Positions 44,576 through 56,394 are shown, counted from the stretch's first letter. The stretch is DNA of 64,000 nt from Bathymodiolus brooksi (GCA_963680875.1 OY804578.1:97059689-97123688); one strand, 5' to 3'. The notes: a model not told the origin generated them from the sequence alone. Numbers and translations: made by a program.

Positions 44576-45395
44576 GCCCCAACAGTAACTCTGAAGTCCA
44601 GTTTTGACTGCTGATAGAATGGATCTAAATACCAACTGGAAAGAGATTTCATGGAGTATTTGGCAGACCTAGAAATATAATTATATCCGTACATACACTT
44701 ATGCATACATATGTATAAATGTATGTATCCAATAAGATCCAGTTCTTCATTTTTGGTTGAAATTCCAAAGGAACACAAAACAGATCTATGATTGTCCAAG
44801 ATTTTTGGGGTATATGTAGAGTTGCCAAGTGATTTGCCAATACCTAATTCCTTTATTAAGCAGTCTATGTAATGTGATTTACACACAAATTTATATTGTC
44901 TGCAAAAACAACAACATACTTGTCATTTAGCAACATTTGGGTTTTTGTTCTGTGATGGTTTTTGGATTCTCGATCCATATCAACAGGATAAAAAAAAGTA
45001 GATTTTGTAAGGGATCATTCAAGAATTAGAAATCTGAAAGCTAATAACAACAACAATGGATCTAAAGTGATGACAATATCTCACATGGTTCTTGGCAAAG
45101 TAATCTAAAGATGAGTACTCTGAAATTATTTTCATTTCTCATTCTTTACTAACAATATAAAGTCATAATGATATAAGAGAATAAATATATATACAATAAG
45201 TATAGTGAAAATGAATTCATGACACAAACTAATGAAACATGCATGATAGCTGACCGAATTCTCATTCTAAAAGCTGGTACATGTATTACTAGCATCAAAA
45301 TAATTTAAAATATACATAAATCCTCTAAACTCTGAAGAAGTGTTAAATTCATAAATAGTTGAGAAAGTGTTCGCTTTGTTTTTTTTTTTTTTTAC
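44576..45395. other. No gene seen
   Basis: AT-rich intergenic DNA downstream of gene 1. Minus-strand frames at 44551-44886 have no motif or splice support. Confidence 0.3.
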
Positions 45396-45600
45396 AAAGT
45401 GTCATCATTGTCTTATTGTACAAAGTGTTCTAATCGTTTTATTTTTTTACAACGTGTTCTCATTGTTGTTTTTTTTAAACAAAGTGTTCTCATTGTTTTT
45501 TGTTTTGTTTTTTACAAAGTTTTCTCATTGTTTTTTGTTTTGTTTTTTACAAAGTGTTCTCATTGTTTTTTTTGTTTTTTTTACAAAGTTTTTCTTTGTA
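45396..45600. repeat. T-rich minisatellite of 'acaaagtgttctcattg' units
   Basis: About six to seven diverged units of acaaagtgttctcattgttt with T runs, unit length roughly 30-40 bp. The Phe/Leu-rich plus frames at 45367-45608 are composition artefacts. Confidence 0.8.
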
Positions 45601-46745
45601 TGATTTAAAAAAACAATTGTACTAGAAAGTGTTGTGCCAGAAACAGTTGATTCTTCTCTACAAGTTTAACTTTTTATCACATAAGACCATCCACCAATTT
45701 TCGGTTGTTTGTTTGTTGTAACCCGACCGACCAAAGCGAAACTATCTAAAAGGTTTTATCAATTAAATACAAAAACAAAAAATACCACACTGCTGGCAGA
45801 ACAGTTCCAAAATCTAATCAAAAACTGTGAAAACAGATACAAAGTCAAAACCCTAACACACATATATATGACATCTCACTTCCTGGTTTGGTACAGGCAC
45901 TTCAATGAAAGGTGTTGGGGTTAACTAGTTTCTTGAGCCCAAACCTCCCCTCTTAGCGAAAGATTGCAGTCAAGTAAAGTGTTTTCCATCTGTGAGTAAA
46001 ATGGTGACCTTCGCATATAACTGAGTGAGAAGTATTGTAAATAATGCTATGTCATAATCTTGAACTTTATACATATTGTATTTAATCTTTCCGACACAAT
46101 AATTCCAAAGATTTGGAAAAAAAAATAGTTTAGGTTTGTATTAAAGTTTTGCTTTACTTTTTTCAAATATTATTTTAAAGACAAGAATACTTACCTCTTT
46201 ACCCAAATCAAAATTGTGCATTGATTGATTTTTGTTGTTGCATAATGCCCAGTGGCAAATATTTCATTCATATTCTGGATGAGAACCAGTTCAACATTAT
46301 ATAAATATTATACAGAAATGAGGTAGGAATGGGAAAATCTGGTCAACGACCTTTGACTGTCACTGAATTGTGTGGAGAGTTGGGAAGGGACGAAAACATT
46401 AATATTTTGTATCGTCTACAATATGCCTACTCTTTTTCTCTAAATCTATAAAACTGGTCCTTAACGTGAAAGGAGTGTGGTGCTATCCAAACATTTGTTT
46501 CTTAATTTTAATTTTCTTAAATTTGCATAGAAGTTACTTCTATCTGCCAAAGAATAGTTTCACTTTCACCTGAATCTGATATGAATTTTTGCCTGAAAAA
46601 AAAAGATAACAAATATTTTTTAAAGTAAATTAAATCATATACAATGTACATGTGAATAAATCCTATGCAAGTTTAATTGGTATTATCTATTGACAGATTA
46701 CTGTTAAACAGTAATTTGCAATAAGTATAAGTAGGTTTTTCCATA
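45601..46745. other. Dispersed repeat fragments, no gene seen
   Basis: The stretch 45840-45960 (cttcctggtttggtacaggc, gtgttggggttaactagttt, cccaaacctcccctc) and 46220-46310 (gatttttgttgttgcataat, gcccagtggcaaatattt) look like fragments of dispersed repeats common in mollusc DNA. The remainder is AT-rich without recognisable features. Confidence 0.35.
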
Positions 46746-47631
46746 CAGTAAAACCCCGTTTTATTGTCCTCCGATTCATCGCCAAACTCGCATATCGCCA
46801 TGAAATTATCAAGTCCCGTTTTCTTCCCATGTAAAGAAACCTCGTTATAACGCCAAACTCACATATCGCCATCCACCCATGTGTCAAAAGATCAAATAGT
46901 AAATTTACTGTTGTGTCACACGTCGATGATTTTACAGGTGTTTGTTATATTTGCAGGTAGGTTTACAAGTAATTAAGGTAAATTAAAGTTATTGTACAAA
47001 TATTCTGATTACAGTTAAGTGTTGTATAATTAACAGTTGAAACCATAGTGTTAGTTTTATAATTTGTGAACTCTTTTAATTGTGAATAAAATTTGTTTGA
47101 AGTTTTCAGTGTTTTTAAATTTGTTATGTAAAAATATATACTCCAAAGCGGAAAAGAAATCTGCTTGAATTAAAATAGAAACGTGAATTAATAGGCTATG
47201 CAATGAAATATCCAAAAAGCACTAAGAAAAAAACAGCAGATTATTTCTCTATTTTTTGGGGAATTACCCGTAAAACGTAGAACTGTCGGAGATATCCTAT
47301 CAAACAAAGAAACTTACGATTCTGAAGATGATCAGGGAAACGACATCGTAGTGCGATGTATGCAGATATTATTTACAAACGACAATTTCTGTTAGTCATG
47401 TTTGTATCATGAAATATTGTTTTATAAGTCAAAATAAATTATTATTGTTTATTCATTGATTTCTTATCAGTTAACCATAGGTGAATTTGTCATTCTATTG
47501 CCGATGGTCATTCTTCACATTATGTCTGTGTTCATACTTCTAGTTTAAGACTTCCGTCAGTTAATCGTCAAGCTTCTTATAATGCCAAAATATTGCTGAA
47601 CAAACGGTGGCGGCTTAACAGGGTTTGATTG
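46746..47631 (+). mobile_element. Tigger/pogo-type transposon remnant
   Basis: Left end CAGTAAAACCCCGTTTTATT and right end, the complement of CAATCAAACCCTGTTAAGCC, with TA on both sides (46744-46745 and 47632-47633). The 886-bp element has extra internal copies of 'cgccaaactc(g/a)catatcgcca' near the left end. The 'CAGTnAAACCCCGTTATAACG' style of end is typical of pogo/Tigger elements. A short transposase N-terminal relic lies inside. Confidence 0.75.
47143..47340 (+). pseudogene. Tigger/pogo transposase N-terminal relic
   Basis: Reads PKRKRNLLELK, a stop, then KRELIGYAMKYPKSTKKKTA and, in a shifted frame, VKRRTVGDILSNKETYDSED. The order 'KRK..L...K..LI...P......A..F......TV..IL.NKE' matches the helix-turn-helix (CENP-B-like) start of pogo-type transposases. 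The DDE core is absent. Confidence 0.55.
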
Positions 47632-47633
47632 TA

Positions 47634-48104
47634 TTTGAACCCGATGTATGTCTTAAGCCAGCATTATAAATTGATTAAAGTGTCATTGTCATGTAAAAGC
47701 AGCAGCAAATTTGAACTGGGAACCAAACATTGATGTCAATCAGATTTGTGACTTCTGAAAAAAAACAAAAATCCTGAGGTGGTGACCATCTTAGATTTCT
47801 TCTCCACACAAAATGTAAAAGTTTGGAAAGGAGTCAGACCATTCTAAGAACATTCAAGCCAAACTTGCATTACAATATTTTAGTGGTTTTCAGAGTGATA
47901 TACAATGTAAATCTAAATCATAGGGTTCTATGCAAAATATTGGCCTTCCATGGCATCCATTTTGGATTTACAATCCACATAGAAAACGTAAACTTTGTAC
48001 AGAACCGCATAAAGATCAATCCACTTGCATTTGCTTTCAAATGGTTCTTACATACTGTACATACATGTAAATGTTACTTATTAGATCTCCAATATGAATA
48101 GAGA
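47634..48104. other. No gene seen
   Basis: Intergenic DNA. A 92-codon plus frame (47823-48101) has no recognisable motif or splice context, and parts of it look like a dispersed repeat (ttccatggcatccattttgg). Confidence 0.25.
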
Positions 48105-48360
48105 CCGTCGTGGTTGTGATGAATGGCAATAATTGGATTTACAACTACCTTTGCAATCAGTGCCTATCACCTCTAAAGTTGTGAGTTCGAACCCCCTTTA
48201 TGGCTAGGTGTACTCGATACAACATTATGTGATAAAGTTTGTCAGCAACTTGTGACAGGTGGATGGCTTTCTCCGTTTTCCTCCACCAATAAAACTGATC
48301 GCTACGATATATGTGAAATATTGTTGAAAGTGGCATTAAACACCATAAGCCAACCAAACA
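48105..48360 (+). repeat. Full-length SINE, plus orientation
   Basis: Head gaccgtcgtggttgtgatga (A-box region), B box gttcgaacc at 48185-48193, body (gataaagtttgtcagcaact, ccaccaataaaactgatcgc) and tail ttgttgaaagtggcattaaa. Its orientation fixes the 5'-3' direction of the family: tRNA-like head, then body, then the conserved tail. Confidence 0.85.
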
Positions 48361-49301
48361 ATATTAATAACAAATGTAACACCAGCTACATCAACCATAA
48401 ATATGTATCAGAATCTGAGATATGTGTAGAACATATCAAAGCATCTGGATAGATGTGAATGAAATGCAAAGAGAGCAAATGAAGAATACATCAATACATA
48501 TAGAATGAGAAGGCCGAAGCAGAAATTATCACCAGTATCACAGCGTCACTTCGAAATTTTATGCATTTTGGCGGCCATCTTAAAAATGACTGCCAAAATG
48601 ACCGCCATTTTGAAATTGCATTGGTCACGATCACATTCCTCTAAAAACCCATAAATATCAAATTTTCTTTATAATTGGAGCATTGGAGCACTTCGAAATT
48701 TGCTATGTGTTTTGGCGACCATATTGAAAATAGCTGCCAAAATGGCCACCATAATGGCTGCAATGGCCGCCATTTTTAAATCACATTTGTCACTATCACA
48801 TTCCTCAGGTAGAAAATCTTCTAAATATCAATTTTCGTTGAAATTGTAGCACTTTGAAATTTTGCCCATTTTCGAACTTAAGTTAGAGATTCCTAATATA
48901 ATGTTTGTGTGTAAGTTTGAAATCAATTGGTCAACAAATAAAAATCTTAGAGTGCTTACAACATATCTCGGACGGTCGGACGGACGGACAGACTAACAGA
49001 CGGACGTCCAGCATTTCCATATCCCCCGCTCCGCTTTGCGAGGGAGGGGGACATAAACAACAAACCAACCAATATGAATAACACATGTAAAACCAGCTGC
49101 ATCAACCATAAATATGTATGAGAAACTGAGATATTTGTAAAACGTAATAAAGCATCTGAATAGATGTGAATGAAATTCAAAGAGAGCGAATGAACATTAC
49201 ATCAAAACATAGAATAAGAGTAGTAATGTAGGCCGAAACAGAAATTATCACCAGTATCACAGCGTCTCCAATAAAACAAGCTGTGATACTAGTGATAATG
49301 T
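48351..49301. repeat. ~195-bp direct repeats flanking a 'ggccgccatttt' repeat
   Basis: The unit at 48351-48546 (aacaccagctacatcaacca, atagatgtgaatgaaatgca, attatcaccagtatcacagc) recurs at 49068-49264. Between them lie repeated 'gccaaaatgaccgccattt' phrases and a gacggacggac run (48970-49000) of a dispersed repeat. The second unit ends in a hairpin (49247-49301). The layout suggests a local duplication associated with the repeat. Confidence 0.6.
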
Positions 49302-50319
49302 ATGTCAAGACATTCAAAACTGCCGTCATTGTTTTCATCGTTAACATAATGTGTTTGACATCACACTGACTGCTAATTTATGGTATCAGAGTCAGTCTGA
49401 TGATACTGGAAATCACACTGAAATAAAAGGGAAAATTTATAACTTATAGATGAATTGAAATGTAGAACAGCAATACAACGCTATTCCTTTACTTTAATTT
49501 GTGTCTAGGTGTAATGTTGGATGGTCTCTCATGTTCATCTACATTCATAATCTTTCTTATTATCAGAATTATACCGGTATATCCAAAACTGACGTCCATT
49601 TAGCATAAAATCTACAAGATGTACATGTATTGCTACAGAAAGACATAACTGGATGACATCTTCACCAAGGAATATGTCTACTCATAGAATAATTTAAAAC
49701 ATATACAATCTAAATGAAAACTAGAGCTTCACCTGGATCTTTAATCTTAATATGTCTTCATAGAGAACAACGCTGTTTATCACTGGGTCGATACCTCTGC
49801 TGGTGGACTATTAGTCCCCGAGGGTATCTGTCAAGTAGTCAGTGCTTCGACACTGACATGGTTTATCAGATATATGCATTACTGAAATTTACAGTTCCTA
49901 AATAATGTAATTATTAATAAAACTAAGGTTCTCCTCCCTCAGGCAGAGGTGACCTTAGCTACTTTTGGCTATCCTGTGTAGACCCTTTGGTTTTATTGCT
50001 CTCAAAACTTTAAATTGTTTGGCATTCCAATCATTCGATTTTGAGCGTACCTGATGAAGGTTATTCCAAAAATGCGTCGTGCACACTAAATTTGATATCT
50101 GACGTTTTTAAGCAAAATCTAGATAAGGATGACGCCAGTACTGTTAGCTACATACCATATAACTGGATAAATAGTAGACATATCTTCTGGTATGATTTTT
50201 CCAAGGTCCATTCTGTGTATTGTACTTCTCATAATCTTATTGGCCTAGGCCTAGAAATATTGTACATAATAAATATCTTTTTGTTTATTTCTGTAAACAA
50301 GGAATGGAAGCTAATATTG
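49302..50319. other. Dispersed repeat fragment at about 49935-50090, otherwise no gene
   Basis: The stretch cctcaggcagaggtgacctt, tggttttattgctctcaaaa, gagcgtacctgatgaaggtt belongs to the repeat also found in introns of both receptor genes (40795, 42770, 61795). The open frames at 49714 and 50041 are unsupported. Confidence 0.4.
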
Positions 50320-50440
50320 TATTGTCACTTTAATAGGGTAGCGTTATTTGTGTTTATTGTCACTTTAATAGGGTAGTGTTAACTGTGTTTATTTTCACTT
50401 TAATAGGGTAGTGTTATCTGTGTTTATTGTCACTTTATGT
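50320..50440. repeat. 35-bp tandem repeat, about 3.5 copies
   Basis: Units start at 50320, 50355, 50390 and 50425 (tattgtcactttaatagggt...), at an exact 35-bp period with few mismatches. Confidence 0.9.
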
Positions 50441-50484
50441 AGTTTTTCATCTATTTTGTGACCAATAGACTTATTTGGGTGAGT

Positions 50485-50670
50485 ATGTTATGGTGTCTAA
50501 CACCACTTTCAACAATATTTCAACTATATCGTGGCGGTTAGTTTTATTGGTGGAGGAAAGCAGATTACCTGGAAAAAACCACCAACCTACCACTGACAAA
50601 CTTGATCACATAATGTTATATCGAGTACACTTCGCCATGAGCGGGATTTGAACTCCCAACTTTAGTTAGG
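50485..50670 (-). repeat. SINE copy, minus orientation
   Basis: Tail (tggtgtctaacaccactttc), body (gaaaaaaccaccaacctacc, atcacataatgttatatcga) and B-box complement (cgggatttgaactccca). The head is truncated. Confidence 0.75.
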
Positions 50671-50715
50671 CTTATTTGGCAAAGAAACCTAGGCCATATA
50701 TATCATCAAGCATGT

Positions 50716-51085
50716 AAGGAGCTTTGAATTGGGCTATTTCTGCTCACATAACACGAATCAATGCTCTAAAACTGCTCCATATAAGGAACTTTGAATAGGG
50801 CTATTTCTGCTCACATAATATGAATCCATGATCTAAAACTGCTCCATATAAGGAACTTTGAATTGGGCTATTTCTGCTCACATAACATGAATCCATGATC
50901 TAAAACTGCTCCATATAAGTAACTTTGAATTGGGCTATTTCTGCTCACATAATATGAATCCATGATCTAAAACTGCTCCATATAAGGAACTTTGAATTGG
51001 GCTATTTCTGCTCTAATAACATGAATCCATGATCTAAAACAGCTCCATATAAGAAGCTTTGATTCAGGTTATTTCTAGAACTGCT
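50716..51085. repeat. 67-bp tandem repeat, 5.5 copies
   Basis: Units begin at 50716, 50783, 50850, 50917, 50984 and (partial) 51051, each starting aaggaactttgaattgggct. The exact period and high identity indicate recent expansion. Confidence 0.95.
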
Positions 51086-51129
51086 CACATGTTATTACGA
51101 ACCATACATGCAGGGACAGATGAGGTCAA

Positions 51130-51420
51130 TATTCCATAGTAGCTGGATTTACATCAGCCTCTGTAATCAGTGCCTATCAATGCTAAAGTTGTGCGTTTGA
51201 TTCCCACCTCTGGCAATGCATACTTGTACAACCTTATGTGATAGTTTGCCATTGAATTGTGGCAGGAACATATATTTGTTACAACTAAATGTGATAGTTT
51301 GCCAGTGAATTGCGGCAGGAACGTATAGTTGTACGATAAAGTTTGCCAGTGTCAGTGCGTTGCAGCAGGAACATATACTTGATACAACATCATGCGATAG
51401 TTTGTCAATAAAAATGTATT
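51130..51420 (+). repeat. SINE copy with internally repeated body
   Basis: The head and B-box region (aatcagtgcctatcaatgct, then gtgcgtttgattccca) is followed by a body whose 'tgatagtttgccagtgaatt...gcaggaacatata' segment is repeated three to four times at 50-60 bp intervals. The family tail is missing. This shows slippage within a SINE. Confidence 0.6.
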
Positions 51421-51589
51421 TGAAAAGTATTTCTTGATAATAATATTTCTGCAAAAAGTAGAAAAATGTATATCGAGGATAAATTAAATTATCGTCTGGA
51501 AACCATTCACTTCGAACAGATGGACAGACGGACAAAGTGGCAAGTTATAAAATATTTCAGGGAGCATAAAAATAAGTTGTTCATAAAGG

Positions 51590-51830
51590 TTTATGCTTAG
51601 GTGTATTGTGTTGAACGCCACTTTCAACAATATGTTATATTGTGGCAGTCAGTTTTATTGGTAGAGGAAACCGGAGGACCCGGAGAAAACTACCGACCTG
51701 TTGCAAGTCACTGACAAACTTTATCACATAATGTTGTAACTTGTACACCTCGCCCTGATCGAGACCCGAACTCACAACATCAGTGGTGATAGGTACCGAT
51801 TGCATACTCAATACCACCTACATGGTTTTG
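51590..51830 (-). repeat. SINE copy, minus orientation
   Basis: Tail (tgttgaacgccactttcaac), body (ggagaaaactaccgacctgt, tatcacataatgttgtaact) and B-box complement (gagacccgaactcaca). Confidence 0.8.
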
Positions 51831-51985
51831 ATGAAGAACGTCAGGGCGCATCGCAAGTGGCCACTCTGGGACGTCAGCTCTTCCTGGGACGCTAGAAAGT
51901 TTTAACCGTTAGTTACACTGATGCCATATTCTTACCTGATCGTGGACGCCTCTCCACATTCAGAATACAAATATAGACTGAGAAC

Positions 51986-52285
51986 AGAAGTCCAGTCCGT
52001 CTTTTTGATTATACGGTTCCATATCAGAAGTCCAGTCCCTCTTTTAGATTACACAGTTTCATGTTAAAAGTCCAGTCCGTCTTTTAGATGATACCGTTCC
52101 ATGTCAGAAGTCTAGTCCCTCTTTTAGATTATACGGTTCCGTGTCAGAAGTCCAGTCCCTCTTTCATATTATATGGTTCCATGTCAGAAGTTCAGTCCGT
52201 GTTTTAGATTATACCGTTTCATGTCAGAAGTCCAGTCCGTCTTTTAGATTATACGGTTCCATTTCAGAAGTCCAGTTAGTCTTGA
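51986..52285. repeat. 40-bp tandem repeat, 7.5 copies
   Basis: Units start every 40 bp from 51986 to 52266 (agaagtccagtccgtctttt, then agattatacggttccatgtc). The array ends directly at an ATG-containing exon candidate (52287), so it lies in the position of a 5' untranslated or promoter region. Confidence 0.95.
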
Positions 52286-52286
52286 A

Positions 52287-52751
52287 ATGGCACAATATAC
52301 ACCCACGCCTGTAGGAGCAGAAGACATTGTAAGTTATTTTTTTTAATTTATTAATTTTTATTATATTATTATTTTGTTTGTTTGTAAAGTATGAAATTGA
52401 CAATTTTGATGTATATTTCAGGTAATTATCTTCTTATTTTTTACATTTATTTTAGGTCTTCAATCAAACAGTTCGCAGACAACTGTGGACCGAAGGAACA
52501 AGGTCTTCCATCTGCACAGCAAACGGACCCGCACCGGTAAGCATGTTATATCTATATTTATCTATCTATCTTGTTATACACGAGAATGTTACTAGATTTT
52601 TTTGTCTTCAAATATATATATATATATATATTTCGGGTTTATAAACATGTCTTTTCTCCGAACAAAATGGCATGAAAGTTAATGGATTACTTTATTTTGC
52701 GATTCCTTGACACAAAAATATAAATAATGAGTAACTCCTAATGTAAAAAAA

Positions 52752-52790
<39 letters not shown>

Positions 52791-52990
52791 TACAATAATA
52801 AAAATAATAATAATAATAATAATAATAATTACAATAATAATTACAACAGTTTCCTTTTTCTTAATAGTTAAACATATTCTCTACTTTCATTTGTAAGGTC
52901 GGGGCAGAAATGGGAGGACTTAAATCAGGAAACAGGAAACAATATATAAGACCTGAAGTTGTGTATCTCAGGCCTCCATTAAAATATATA
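52287..52990 (+). CDS. Possible three-exon mini-gene
   Basis: Candidate exons 52287-52328 (MAQYTPTPVGAEDI, donor GTAAGT), 52456-52536 (VFNQTVRRQLWTEGTRSSIC..., acceptor tattttag, donor GTAAGC) and 52898 onwards (VGAEMGGLKSGNRKQYIRPE..., acceptor atttgtaag). All are in phase 0 and join into one open frame that runs into a TA microsatellite and stops shortly after. The splice signals are good and the first two exons keep the frame, but the family is not recognised and the third exon degenerates. It could be a small gene, the start of a larger one, or a relic. Confidence 0.35.
52750..52842. repeat. (AAT)n trinucleotide microsatellite
   Basis: About 30 AAT units with a few interruptions. It lies in the second intron of the putative mini-gene. 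Confidence 0.9.
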
Positions 52991-53059
52991 TATATATATA
53001 CTCATTGGATATTTTTGTGAATTATTTTCGAATTCAATGATTTCATTGTGTTATTGGAT

Positions 53060-53475
53060 ATATATTCATCAAGGTATGTGGAAGGTAGTGGATTGTTTCT
53101 TCTTCTGTCGCATGAGTTCTAAGGTGCTTTCATTGACTAGAAAATTACTTACTGTATTAGTACATGTCTGTCGGTGTTTCTTTATATCTTGTTTATGTGC
53201 GTACATTTCTTTCCACATTTCGTACAGATGAATGTCTTGTCCACATGAAGAGTTTGTATGTGATCGTTCAAGTGTCAAATTTTGTGTCACAGAATTAACA
53301 GTTTACGACACACTTTCGGTAATTTTCTACGTATTTATCCTTCCTATTAAATTGCTTGTCACATTTTGTACGGGAGAATTGTTTATCATTGTTGTGGACT
53401 GTATCTTTGTATCTCTTAAGATCGTGTTTCCTTGAGAAGGTCTTAAAACATACATCGCATTGGAACTTCATGGTC
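53060..53475 (-). pseudogene. C2H2 zinc-finger protein relic
   Basis: The minus strand reads FQCDVCFKTFSRKHDLKRYK near 53410-53475 (finger with the first His changed to Arg). A second, damaged finger follows (CDKQFNRKDKYVENYRK). A third is split by a frameshift (FICTKCGKKC in one frame, AHKQDIKKHRQTC in the next; 53160-53235). Stops lie between fingers. It looks like a decayed multi-finger gene or retrocopy. Confidence 0.55.
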
Positions 53476-54199
53476 AGAATGATTCGAAATGCTCGATGAT
53501 AGGATTTTTTTAGCTCCCGTTAGATATGCATTGAAATAAAATGCTATATAAGGACATCAGATCAAATTCGGGGTATAAAAAAAATTTTCATTGAGAACGG
53601 GAAACGGAAGTTCATTCTCCGTATAAGGTCTGAACGAATGACCGGGTGGGGGGGCGACGGCGTATAATTCATGATGGGATGGATATTCATATATGGTCGC
53701 GGCTTTGGGTGTGGAAGGGAGGGTGAGATACTTGACTTGTGTCATAAGCATGGCCGTAGCTTGGGTTGGAATTTTACCGAGGCAGGGTGTCTTGGGGCGT
53801 TCGACATTTTTTGTTGTTTTTTCTTATGTTAAAATTTTGACGTTTTGATAGTAGTTATTACCATAATTTTTCAAATTATCCACAAGTAGGTTTTTTACAT
53901 TATTAACATTAGAATACATGAAGCTATGCGTTAATCTCCGTAAAATGTTCATTACGCTCCTTACACTACTACATGATATAAGAGTTGATTGACACACCAA
54001 GGAGTCTTCAATCATATTTAGAAGATATATGGTTCAAACATAATCCTTATTCAGACAGATTTGTATACAGTACGATACAACAGATGTTAACTTAGAACTT
54101 ACAGTTTATGTTTACGATTTAGCTATATCTTAAGATGTTGTGTTTATCCATTATTATTTTTTTACCGAGGCAATTGCCTCGGCCTCAATGGATGCTACG
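53476..54199. other. Dispersed repeat fragments, no gene seen
   Basis: Contains 'aattttaccgaggcagggtg' and 'ttaccgaggcaattgcctcg' phrases typical of dispersed repeats and a G run near 53648. The remainder is AT-rich. Open frames are unsupported. Confidence 0.35.
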
Positions 54200-54550
54200 C
54201 CTTTGAATATCCAGATCATATGGCCTCAAAATGTCCCTGTAATTGGTCAAATTTCAAAATTTCTTGGGGCTTGCGGTGCCTGAATTCCCAGCTGTATGGG
54301 CTCATTGAACCCACCATAATCTATTCATAGCCTACATTTTGGAAGTTGGACCCTCGAAACGATTATTGGTGCACGGCTTACTAGTATTATAAATCAGACC
54401 TTAGACTAGAGCCATTAATAGGCCATAGCTCGGGTTGTGAACTGATAACTCTACAATAATCATAATCTAATGCATATCTAACAAGGATTTTGAGAAATTG
54501 ATATCATCACCTAACGAGATCATTTTGGAGTGTCTTAAAATGATTGAGGT

Positions 54551-54920
54551 GCCTCATCGATGGTGCAATGGTTAGCGTGCTCGCCTCGAGTGTGGTAGAT
54601 CGTGGGTTCGAGCCCCGGTCGGGTCAAACAAAAGACTGTAAAATTGGTATTTGTTGCTTCTCCGCTATGTACGCAGCATTTAGGAGAAAGAGGAAAGACT
54701 GGTTGGCTCGGAATCAGGATAATGTGCCCAAGTGGGGCGACATGTCTATCCGCGGACTGTTGTTTTAGTGAGCTAGCATTATAAAAATCCAACTAAGCGT
54801 GTTGGTCTAGTACAAAGCGGACCTCACCATCATCTCATTGGAAATTAACTTGTTCTCGCCATAATATAGCTAAAACATTGCTGAGTTGGCGTTAAACAAC
54901 AATCACTCACTCTCACTCAC
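54551..54920 (+). repeat. Second SINE family, full length, private to copy B
   Basis: A clear Pol III promoter: A-box region tggtgcaatggttagcgtgc (54560) and B box gggttcgagcc (54604-54614), within a recognisable tRNA-like head. The unrelated body (gcagcatttaggagaaagag, gtggggcgacatgtctatcc) leads to a tail (cattgctgagttggcgttaa) and a tcactcac repeat. Copy A lacks it. The opposed short frames here are shadows. Confidence 0.8.
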
Positions 54921-56394
54921 TCATACAGTGCTTCCTCTTCTCTCGGAGGGTAGACTTTGTTTTCTTTCTAAGTTGAAGCACACGGCCCACTATTTTCTGA
55001 CGATTTACTGGACCTGGGTTTCATTCTATATTGTCCGAATTTCAGATTTGGCTTTACACGTATTCATATATCATACAAAATTGAAATAAATTGTAGGCTA
55101 TATTATGATTGAATAAAAATATAAGGAAAGATCCAATCATATATTTGGAAGCTGGACCCAATCCAGCAAGCACCTTGTCTATCCCTTTAGTTTTAACAAA
55201 TTTAATTAATTAATTCAACATAAAATTGCAACATTGAACAATGGATGCTAGATGATACAATGTACATGTAACTACAAAATGATTGGGAAACAATTTACTT
55301 GAACTTAACTACTTGTACATTTGTATACCGTTATATAGAGAATGAGCCCCTTTCCTGGTAACGAACAGAACATTGTTCTTACATGTGTTCACACGGGGCA
55401 CGAAAATACAGAGCATGAGATAAACTCTCTTAAAAAAATGAAGACTGAAAGTCAGTTTAAGTTTCTAACTGGATTTTAAATATTCATCTAGAACAAACAC
55501 TTGTTAATTAGTCAATTTCCGTCAATTATCAATTGTTTCTGAGTGATGATCACAGTACCAGTTACGATGTCAGTGGAACAGGAAATAATAAGAATATTGG
55601 GAACAATCCTGTTTTATAATGTCTGAATATATACAAGGAAATTTGTAAGTGTAATTAGATATATATATATATACATATTTGTCTTATCTTTTATTTTAGT
55701 GAATATTATTTTGATTATGAGCCGTTCAATTTAATAATAAACTAATGTGATAAGCTAATATTATCCTAATTGTGTACCAGTTTCAGCCAAATTTGAACGT
55801 GGTCGCTCGTTAATTAGAAATTTCGCAATAAAAACGAAAGATGGTTACAAACGTTATCAGCGTTATCAGCGAAAAAAAGAAAGAATTGTTCAAGTTTCGC
55901 GTTACACATGTATAATTAGCTTCTTCTTTTTCTTTGGTTATCTGAAACCATTATTTTTTTTAATGAAGTTGGGAGTAATTTACAGCCTTCTCATTTGAAG
56001 CCGACACCCGGCTAAATTGCCTTCTACTTGCTGAGCCGTCTACTTATTATCATTTGCTTCCCCCGTAGCCCCTGCAGAGGGAGCACCCATATACCCTCCT
56101 ACTTTCTACTTTTCTAAATTGGCCTTAAAGCTAGTTGTGTCACAATCTTTTAGAGTGGATCGTGAAACTGCCCGCCATCCTCCTTTGCCGTAGCTCATCC
56201 AACTACATGTATATTTAAACTAAAACTGACCAAAAAGGTAAAAATAGAAATGGCTATCTCTGCCACTTTAATATGCTCTATATTTAATGGACTGGGTATC
56301 AGAAGGAACAGGATATCAGAATGTGCAAAACAAATCAATACTAGAAAATGTTGTTAAGAAATTAAGATCAGGTGATAACGAAAAGATGAAAAAA
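54921..56394. other. Non-coding part of duplicated block B
   Basis: Parallels about 35100-36740 of copy A. No exon is supported, and only short AT repeats are visible. Confidence 0.4.

Noticed and set aside
45367..45608. Phe-rich, membrane-like plus-strand frames
   Set aside because: Artefact of the T-rich minisatellite; two overlapping frames are both open for the same reason.
54551..54625. A functional tRNA gene
   Set aside because: The A and B boxes are present, but the sequence continues directly into a SINE body and tail and does not fold into a complete cloverleaf by eye.
54544..54792. Two opposed frames around 54.6 kb
   Set aside because: Both lie within a full-length tRNA-derived SINE with A and B boxes.
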